The notes under the pieces were generated by a model that ran no database searches, had not been told where the DNA came from, and saw only the letters and a program-made list of their open reading frames with translations. Both the position numbers and the translations under genes were made by a program. A stretch of DNA of 11,267 nt. It comes from Gammaproteobacteria bacterium (lineage in GTDB: Bacteria; Pseudomonadota; Gammaproteobacteria; Pseudomonadales; GM7GCV1). Below, in pieces: positions 7,601 through 11,267 of the stretch; position 1 is the first letter of the stretch; each line of letters begins with the position of its first letter. The DNA is taken from positions 1 to 11,267 of the forward strand of contig JAURLY010000186.1 in NCBI GenBank assembly GCA_030830945.1, written 5' to 3'.

Positions 7601-8245
7601 TTAATGAAGTCCGGAAAGATAATTGGCCACTGCCCGGATTTCCAGATCACTCATTGGAGAGGCAACTCCACGCATCAAACGACCTTCCCCATCATTGGTA
7701 CGCAGGTTGTTTTGGAAGTTTTTCAGTTGCTTCACTATATAGTCAGTGTGCTGGCCAGCAATCACTGGATAAGCTGCGGGGTCATTACCCATTCCTGAGG
7801 GTGCATGACAGCCTGTGCAGGCAGCAACGCCAGTTTGCAAGTTGCCACCACGGAATACTTTTTCACCCAAGGCCAGAAAATCTTCTTCGCTGAGGGCATA
7901 GGCTTCATCCGCTATCTTCTGACTACCCATCACTGCGTGCTCCAGCGAGGCGTAATATGCAGCAATATCTTCCAGATCCTGATCGCTTGAAGCGGCCAGC
8001 ATGCCAGTCATTTCCAAAACCGCACGATCGCCAGATTTGATATCTTGCAGTTGTTTGTACAGGTAGTTTTCACTCTGACCAGCAAGGTTTGGATACAGCG
8101 CCGAAGCACTGACACCTTCCTGACCATGACAAGCTGCACATACCGCAACTTTCGTTGCACCTGCATCTGCGTCGCCGGCTGCGAAAGAAGAAGCCGCAAA
8201 CAGCAGCGCCACTAAACCAAGAATACTAGGGAGAACCTTCATCAT
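7601..8245 (-). CDS. Cytochrome c4 (diheme c-type cytochrome)
   Basis: Periplasmic diheme electron carrier that in pseudomonads donates electrons to terminal oxidases. With the ATG at 8245 the precursor has 214 residues. The signal peptide ends at about residue 22 (ASSFA/AGDA). The first heme site is CAACH at 36-40 and the second is CTGCH at 143-147. The two halves are similar, as expected for a duplicated cytochrome c fold (LAGQSENYLYKQLQDIKSG versus IAGQHTDYIVKQLKNFQNN). The likely axial methionines are in EMTGM (78-82) and near 191 (LMRGVA). A second ATG follows at 8242, and no clear ribosome binding site separates the two. The frame is open 45 codons further upstream to an ATG at 8380, but that extension overlaps the promoter and lacks signal peptide character, so I left it out. 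It is divergent from engB. Confidence 0.93.
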   Translation of the reverse strand: MMKVLPSILGLVALLFAASSFAAGDADAGATKVAVCAACHGQEGVSASALYPNLAGQSENYLYKQLQDIKSGDRAVLEMTGMLAASSDQDLEDIAAYYASLEHAVMGSQKIADEAYALSEEDFLALGEKVFRGGNLQTGVAACTGCHAPSGMGNDPAAYPVIAGQHTDYIVKQLKNFQNNLRTNDGEGRLMRGVASPMSDLEIRAVANYLSGLH

Positions 8246-8339
8246 TTTAAAGCCATGTACTATTTGTGGTTCCGGGTACAAAACACGCACTGGTGGGATG
8301 CGCATTACTTTTTCATACCCTTTGAAAAAAAGTCGGCGG

Positions 8340-8368
8340 ATTATACCCAAAGGACTTGCCCCCGTCAC
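8340..8368 (-). promoter_or_regulatory. Sigma70 promoter for cytochrome c4
   Basis: On the - strand a perfect TATAAT (8345-8340) lies 17 bp after GTGACG (8368-8363, four of six consensus bases). The start would be near 8333, leaving a leader of about 88 nt before the cytochrome ATG. It occupies the 178-bp gap shared with divergent engB. Confidence 0.65.
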
Positions 8369-8423
8369 GTCACGAACCATGATAAAAACACGTTAAGATG
8401 TGCGTCTTCACCAGAGACTAAGA

Positions 8424-9083
8424 ATGACAAACCCTCCGAGCCCTCCAAAAAAGCCATTAATCAAGTTCACTCAGGCCCAATTCTTAACCAGCGCGCCCGA
8501 TATCCGGCGGTGCCCAGCGGATGAAGGGCTGGAAATTGCTTTTGCCGGTCGATCCAATGCCGGAAAATCCAGTGCGCTTAATCGGCTGACTGAGCAGCCA
8601 AAGCTAGCGCGAACCAGTAAAACACCTGGGCGCACCCAACTGATTAATTTTTTTACTGTCGCCGATGACAAACGACTCGTAGATTTACCTGGCTATGGCT
8701 TCGCCAAAGTACCTTTGGCTGTTCGCAAGGAATGGGAAAAGAACCTGACCGAATACCTGAATGAACGCCAGAGCCTCTGTGGCTGCCTTTTATTGATGGA
8801 TATTCGTCATCCTCTGCAGGAATTTGATCGAAATTTTATCGCCTGGTCACTGGCAGAGGCTTTGCCACTGCATATCTTGCTGACCAAGTCTGACAAACTT
8901 AAACGCGGCGCAGCCAAATCGACCATGCTGTCCATACAACGTACGATTCAAAATGAATTTGAAACGCCACTGGTATCCGTCCAGACATTTTCTGCTCTAA
9001 AGGGAGATGGCCTCCCCGAATTACGCCAGCTACTGATTGACTGGTTCGACAGCAACAAATTGGTAGATACAGAAGAAACCTAG
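8424..9083 (+). CDS. engB: Ribosome biogenesis GTP-binding protein EngB (YihA/YsxC)
   Basis: Essential GTPase needed for large ribosomal subunit maturation. The product from the ATG at 8424 has 219 residues (E. coli YihA 210). GTPase motifs: G1 GRSNAGKSS at 42-50, G2 region TPGRTQ at 67-72, G3 DLPGYG at 87-92, G4 TKSDK at 154-158, and a G5-like FSALKGDG further on. The family-specific DIRHPLQEFD is at 126-135. An in-frame GTG at 8400 would add eight residues, but the ATG start fits the family N-terminus better. No clear intrinsic terminator follows on the + strand, so its mRNA might run antisense into the sRNA array. The engB/sRNA/polA order matches the spf (Spot 42) locus of E. coli and the ersA locus of Pseudomonas. 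Confidence 0.95.
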   Translation: MTNPPSPPKKPLIKFTQAQFLTSAPDIRRCPADEGLEIAFAGRSNAGKSSALNRLTEQPKLARTSKTPGRTQLINFFTVADDKRLVDLPGYGFAKVPLAVRKEWEKNLTEYLNERQSLCGCLLLMDIRHPLQEFDRNFIAWSLAEALPLHILLTKSDKLKRGAAKSTMLSIQRTIQNEFETPLVSVQTFSALKGDGLPELRQLLIDWFDSNKLVDTEET

Positions 9084-9191
9084 CTTCGAGGATTAGCTGG
9101 CAACGAAATAACAGGCTGTCATTTATTTCTTACGTCGGCCAGCGTCTTCATGGTTACTATTTGATTTGCGCGGCATGGGAAAATGCAGGAC

Positions 9192-9218
9192 AAAAAAAAG
9201 CCCGCTTTTGGCGGGCTT
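9192..9218 (-). terminator. Intrinsic terminator of sRNA unit C
   Basis: On the - strand AAGCCCGC pairs with GCGGGCTT (9218-9211 with 9205-9198) around a CAAAA loop, and the transcript runs into eight U (9199-9192, the first two of which also pair in the stem). It is oriented toward engB and lies 109 bp past the convergent engB stop, so it is not engB's terminator. Confidence 0.9.
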
Positions 9219-9266
9219 AAGGCGGTAAATTCAGGAGAAAATCGCTACCGCGTAGGGGGTCAATTC
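9192..9266 (-). ncRNA. Putative sigmaE-type sRNA, unit C (about 75 nt)
   Basis: Predicted RNA from a G at 9266 to the end of the U run. It has three parts. The 5' end is single-stranded, GAAUUGACCCCC. A 7-bp hairpin (GCGGUAG/UUACCGC) follows, with a loop of about 15 nt that displays UUUUCUCCUGAA, so an anti-Shine-Dalgarno-like CUCCU is exposed. The third part is the GC-rich terminator with eight U, a typical Hfq-binding tail. The first nine bases match those of units A and B at six positions. No open reading frame with a ribosome binding site is evident inside it. The promoter and terminator are seen in the sequence. The existence of the RNA, Hfq binding and targets are inference. The position between polA and engB is that of Spot 42 and ErsA, but I see no sequence match to Spot 42. 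Confidence 0.6.
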
Positions 9267-9272
9267 AAAACT

Positions 9273-9300
9273 TTAGAGAGATAGTTTTTAAATTAGTTCC
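9273..9300 (-). promoter_or_regulatory. SigmaE/AlgU-like promoter of unit C
   Basis: On the - strand GGAACTA (9300-9294) and TCTAA (9277-9273) are separated by 16 bp. This fits the extracytoplasmic-function sigmaE/AlgU pattern GAACTT-N16/17-TCTGA or TCAAA. The G at 9266 lies 7 nt after the last -10 base. Confidence 0.6.
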
Positions 9301-9332
9301 GTGCAAATTATCTTTTTCAGAAAATTTTGGGC

Positions 9333-9358
9333 AAAAAAAACCCCGGGGAAGCCCGGGG
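9333..9358 (-). terminator. Intrinsic terminator of sRNA unit B
   Basis: On the - strand CCCCGGG pairs with CCCGGGG (9358-9352 with 9347-9341) around a CTTC loop and runs into eight U (9340-9333). Confidence 0.9.
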
Positions 9359-9395
9359 TGAATAAATCTATTTACAAGGGGGAAATAGTCTATGC
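9333..9395 (-). ncRNA. Putative sigmaE-type sRNA, unit B (about 63 nt)
   Basis: Predicted RNA from a G at 9395, beginning GCAUAGACU, to the end of eight U. A perfect 6-bp hairpin (CUAUUU/AAAUAG) displays a C-rich loop, CCCCCUUGU. A short AU-rich linker follows and then the terminator stem. The first nine nucleotides are identical to those of unit A, while the bodies differ. This resembles RybB and MicA, sigmaE-dependent sRNAs of 70-80 nt that pair with targets through their 5' ends (established for enterobacteria). The -35, -10, start distance and terminator are all in register with the other two units. Targets cannot be named from the window. Confidence 0.65.
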
Positions 9396-9413
9396 GAATA
9401 CTCTGACTGGCCA
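9387..9413 (-). repeat. 27-bp promoter/5'-end module, copy B
   Basis: Matches copy A (9509-9535) at 20 of 27 positions. The shared pattern is GCC, GTCA, AGT and then an uninterrupted CGCATAGACT. It spans the -10 element, the discriminator and the first nine predicted RNA bases. The copies are 122 bp apart in the same orientation. Confidence 0.85.
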
Positions 9414-9428
9414 TTTCAAAAAAAGTTC
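9402..9428 (-). promoter_or_regulatory. SigmaE/AlgU-like promoter of unit B
   Basis: On the - strand a perfect GAACTT (9428-9423) and TCAGA (9406-9402) are separated by 16 bp, the best match of the three to the sigmaE/AlgU consensus. The predicted G start at 9395 is 7 nt after the last -10 base, as in units A and C. Confidence 0.68.
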
Positions 9429-9450
9429 AACGAAGATGAAAAAAAATTTT

Positions 9451-9481
9451 AAAAAAAAGCCCTCAGGTTTTCACCAAGGGC
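9451..9481 (-). terminator. Intrinsic terminator of sRNA unit A
   Basis: On the - strand GCCCTTGG pairs with CTGAGGGC (9481-9474 with 9466-9459, allowing two G-U pairs) and runs into eight U (9458-9451), followed by a second T-rich stretch. It could also end readthrough from the channel gene 77 bp upstream. Confidence 0.82.
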
Positions 9482-9517
9482 CATGTATTGCCAAATATGG
9501 ATAGGCACAGTCTATGC
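9451..9517 (-). ncRNA. Putative sigmaE-type sRNA, unit A (about 67 nt)
   Basis: Predicted RNA from a G at 9517, beginning GCAUAGACU like unit B, to the end of eight U. Its middle (GUGCCUAUCCAUAUUUGGCA) can form only a weak UGCC/GGCA hairpin, so it is less structured than B and C before the terminator. The conserved 5' end is the obvious candidate for a target-pairing seed shared with B. An alternative is that this stretch is simply the 3' UTR of the channel gene 9558-10367. Against that stand the promoter-like GAACCA-N16-TCACA and the 27-bp module shared with B. Confidence 0.55.
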
Positions 9518-9535
9518 GGTCACTGTGACAGGCTG
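9509..9535 (-). repeat. 27-bp promoter/5'-end module, copy A
   Basis: Partner of the copy at 9387-9413 (20 of 27 identical, ending in CGCATAGACT). Within it, GTCACTGTGAC at 9519-9529 is an 11-base palindrome over the -10 region. CACAGT (9506-9511) and ACTGTG (9522-9527) form a second dyad around the predicted start. Neither dyad is present in copy B. Confidence 0.85.
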
Positions 9536-9551
9536 ATATGGCTTTGGTTCC
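9524..9551 (-). promoter_or_regulatory. SigmaE/AlgU-like promoter of unit A
   Basis: On the - strand GGAACCA (9551-9545) and TCACA (9528-9524) are separated by 16 bp. The -35 is less perfect than in B, but the spacing and the 7-nt distance to the predicted start are identical. It starts 7 bp after the channel stop codon. Confidence 0.5.
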
Positions 9552-9557
9552 CCGCAA

Positions 9558-10367
9558 TTAAAGTTTTTTTTCAATAAGCTCTTTCAGTTCCGCAATTTGC
9601 TGCTGTAACTCATAGCGATCAGGCTCTGCTCGCCTCCCATGCGATGCCAGCTGGCTGGCTTCGTCTTCCCGCTCCTGCTCCTCTTCCAACACTTTCACCA
9701 CAATGCCAATAATCATATTCAGGAAAGCGAACGCCGTTAAAAAGATAAAGCTGAGATAGAAGGCCCAGCTCCAAGGATAGACCTCCATGGTTTCATACAT
9801 CACATCGGTCCAGTCCTCAAAGGTCATGACCCGAAACAACGTGAGCAGGCTGACCCCAATATCACCCCACAGATCCGCATTAATAGATGCGAAGAAGGAA
9901 GCACCGATGGCAGCAAAAATATAAAAAATGATGAACATAAGCAGGCAGACGTAACCCAGCTGTGGCAAAGCGCGAATGAGCGAATTCATCAATACGCGTA
10001 ATTCCGGAATGATGGAAACCATACGCAGCACGCGAAAAATTCGAATTAGACGACCCAGTAGCGCCAGCTCCGAATCCTGAATCGGAATCAGGCTTACCGT
10101 CACAATGAGCGTGTCGAAAATATTCCAGCCAGACTTAAAGAAGTCTTTTTTATTTTGCTCACCCAGAAAACGAATACTGATTTCAAGCAGGAAAAAAAAC
10201 GTAACTCCCCAGTCGAGAATATTCAGTATTTTTATATAGGCCGGATTAATGGGGAATGTTTTGGCACCAATTAGCACAGCCGAAAACAAAATCACCAGAA
10301 TCACGAAGGTTTCAAAAATCCGGTTACTGCGAAGCAGATCAAAATTCCGCTGAAGTTGCGCAAGCAT
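9558..10367 (-). CDS. Voltage-gated cation channel, single 6-TM domain (NaChBac-like ion transporter)
   Basis: Inner-membrane channel that should assemble as a homotetramer, like NaChBac and NavAb. The product has 269 residues, the usual size. Predicted helices: S1 about 19-36, S2 53-68, S3 82-96, S4 about 103-118, S5 138-160, pore helix 170-181, S6 about 200-227. S4 has four arginines at every third position (Arg106, 109, 112, 115), a working voltage-sensor pattern. The selectivity filter is TFEDWTD at 182-188. S6 continues into an acidic neck (EEEQERED) and a C-terminal leucine/isoleucine heptad segment (about 253-269), the usual tetrameric coiled coil. AGGA precedes the ATG by about ten bases. 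The filter differs from the sodium-channel TLESW and is more acidic, so ion selectivity is uncertain. It lies between polA and the sRNA array. Confidence 0.9.
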   Translation of the reverse strand: MLAQLQRNFDLLRSNRIFETFVILVILFSAVLIGAKTFPINPAYIKILNILDWGVTFFFLLEISIRFLGEQNKKDFFKSGWNIFDTLIVTVSLIPIQDSELALLGRLIRIFRVLRMVSIIPELRVLMNSLIRALPQLGYVCLLMFIIFYIFAAIGASFFASINADLWGDIGVSLLTLFRVMTFEDWTDVMYETMEVYPWSWAFYLSFIFLTAFAFLNMIIGIVVKVLEEEQEREDEASQLASHGRRAEPDRYELQQQIAELKELIEKKL

Positions 10368-10459
10368 GAAAATTTATTCCTGTATAGCGATTGCCACTAA
10401 GAAAAAACGCAAGATTACTGTATCTTTCTGTCACCGAATCAAGTGTTACGTAAATATTG

Positions 10460-10744
10460 ATGAAGACTACCCTGACCAAAATTTTTAGCCCCATCCTAAA
10501 TCAGTTCGAAAACGACTCTGACGAATATATTCTCAAACCCCTAAATCGCAAAGTTGTGCTCGCTATCGGCGTGTTGATGAGCGGCCTATCTATCCTGATT
10601 TTATATCTCGCATGGCCAGACAAACTTAGCAGCTATTTTTTGCCTCCGCTGATTTTTGGCCTGGTCGGAATCACTGCATTGATCGTAGGCTGTTTGGGTA
10701 GCGACCATGCGGTAGCAAAGTTAATTGGCAATCGAAAAAAGTAA
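10460..10744 (+). CDS. Small two-helix membrane protein, function unknown
   Basis: I do not recognise the family. From the ATG at 10460 the product has 94 residues. A polar N-terminus of about 30 residues (KTTLTKIFSPILNQFENDSDEYILKPLNRK) precedes two hydrophobic helices, about residues 32-51 (VVLAIGVLMSGLSILILYLAW) and 61-80 (FLPPLIFGLVGITALIVGCL). The tail is short and basic (AKLIGNRKK). By the positive-inside rule both ends probably face the cytoplasm. A TTG codon directly before the ATG is a possible alternative start. No clear ribosome binding site is visible. It is transcribed divergently from the channel across a 92-bp gap and convergently toward polA. A role with the channel is possible but unsupported. 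Confidence 0.6.
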   Translation: MKTTLTKIFSPILNQFENDSDEYILKPLNRKVVLAIGVLMSGLSILILYLAWPDKLSSYFLPPLIFGLVGITALIVGCLGSDHAVAKLIGNRKK

Positions 10745-10758
10745 GTATTTCCCGACTG

Positions 10759-10782
10759 AAAGCCATTTCGAATACTGGCTTT
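10759..10782. terminator. Weak stem-loop between the small membrane protein gene and polA
   Basis: AAAGCCA (10759-10765) and TGGCTTT (10776-10782) form a 7-bp stem with a 10-base loop between two convergent genes. The T content of the tail is low on both strands, so termination would be weak. No better terminator for polA is visible here. Confidence 0.4.
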
Positions 10783-10811
10783 AACCCAGCAGAGCCTTGT
10801 TGTTGGTTCAA

Positions 10812-11267
10812 TCAGTGGGCTTCTTCCCAATTATTGCCAACCCCTGCTTCAACTAATAGCGGAACATCCAGCGTTGCGGCATTTTCCATGCGCTTTTCCA
10901 CTTCCGGGATAAAGCTATCGAGCTGATCTTCAGGAACCTCAAATACCAATTCATCGTGAACCTGCATCATCATGCGTATTCCTGAATTGGATTGGCTGAG
11001 CCAGGCATCGACATCAATCATCGCAATCTTGATGATGTCTGCGGCGGTGCCTTGCATGGGCGCATTAATCGCTGTGCGCTCGGCAGCCTGACGATATAGG
11101 CCATTGCGATCATTGATATTGGGCAGGTAAAGCCTTCGGCCAAAAAGTGTTTCCACGTATCCATCTTCCGCTGTCTGGGCGTGTATACGATCCATAAACT
11201 GTTCATCTCCCGGGAATCGATCAAAATAGAGTTCAATGTATTGCTACCCTTCATTGCGAGCAACCTG
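10812..11267 (-). CDS. polA: DNA polymerase I, C-terminal fragment (window-truncated, in-frame TAG)
   Basis: The last 151 codons of the polA reading frame, cut by the window edge. The frame shows YIELYFDRFPGDEQFMDRI, EDGYVETLFGRRLYLPNI, RTAINAPMQGTAADIIKIAM and the motif C region MMQVHDELVFEV, whose His-Asp-Glu is part of the polymerase active site. It ends in EAGVGNNWEEAH, close to the E. coli ending. Near the edge the frame reads QVARNEG, then TAG (11246-11244), then QYIELYF. E. coli has KEAQKYMDLYF here, so the stop sits where a glutamine is expected. As written, a protein ending there would lack the motif C catalytic residues. Whether this is real or an end-of-sequence error cannot be told. 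An in-frame ATG at 11195 follows the stop but would give only 127 residues. Confidence 0.9.

Noticed and set aside
8246..8380. 45-codon N-terminal extension of cytochrome c4
   Set aside because: It overlaps the TATAAT promoter and would hide the signal peptide. The ATG at 8245 or 8242 gives a normal precursor.
8400..8423. GTG start adding eight residues to EngB
   Set aside because: The ATG at 8424 gives the usual N-terminus, and neither start has a decisive ribosome binding site.
9192..9481. Redundant terminators protecting one convergent transcript
   Set aside because: A simple backup-terminator reading does not explain the in-register sigmaE-like promoters before each one or the repeated 5' module.
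9301..9504. A GTG-start + strand frame of 67 codons across the intergenic region
   Set aside because: It is Lys/Phe-rich because it reads A and T runs of the minus-strand terminators, has no ribosome binding site, and runs through two terminators and the 27-bp repeats.
9333..9517. Spot 42 or ErsA homologues by sequence
   Set aside because: Position matches the locus, but I see no recognisable sequence match to Spot 42, and I cannot compare ErsA reliably from memory, so only synteny is claimed.
1..11267. Insertion sequences, prophage, CRISPR array, tRNA or rRNA genes
   Set aside because: No transposase, integrase, regularly spaced repeats, cloverleaf or rRNA-like sequence was seen on either strand.

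Overview
The window looks like chromosomal core sequence from a gammaproteobacterium of the Pseudomonas/Cellvibrionales type. The evidence is the gmk-rpoZ-spoT-ridA cluster, the engB-cytochrome c4-dsbA neighbourhood beside polA, and protein sequences that read like pseudomonad or marine gammaproteobacterial homologues. A NaChBac-type ion channel suggests a marine or brackish habitat. That last point, and any order-level placement, is inference.

Left part (1-3660, + strand): gmk, rpoZ, spoT and ridA form a nucleotide and stringent-response cluster. Gmk makes GDP from GMP. Omega (RpoZ) forms part of an RNA polymerase ppGpp site. SpoT makes and degrades (p)ppGpp. RidA removes reactive enamines. 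A strong hairpin at 3631-3658 ends this block and can also serve the convergent thiolase gene.

Middle part (3700-8245, - strand): a thiolase with its own candidate promoter, then dsbA-argS (17 bp apart), then cytochrome c4 with its own promoter and terminator. The DsbA is unusual: its active site is CIHC instead of CPHC, and it has a lipobox. Cytochrome c4 is transcribed divergently from engB (8424-9083, +).

Right part (9084-11267): this is the most interesting region. Between engB and polA lies the position that holds the sRNA Spot 42 in E. coli and ErsA in Pseudomonas. Here the 474-bp gap next to engB carries three consecutive minus-strand units. Each has an extracytoplasmic sigma factor (sigmaE/AlgU)-like promoter of the form GAAC(T/C)(T/A)-N16-TC(T/A)(A/C/G)A, a predicted G start 7 nt after the -10, and a body of 63-75 nt. 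Each ends in an intrinsic terminator with exactly eight U. Two of the units share a 20/27 match running from the -10 through the predicted RNA 5' end, including an identical CGCATAGACT. I read this as a tandem array of three envelope-stress sRNAs.

Upstream of the array are a one-domain voltage-gated channel with an unusually acidic filter (TFEDWTD), a divergent small two-helix membrane protein, and the 3' end of polA. The polA frame contains an in-frame TAG 22 bases from the window edge. It is either a real nonsense mutation or an edge error.
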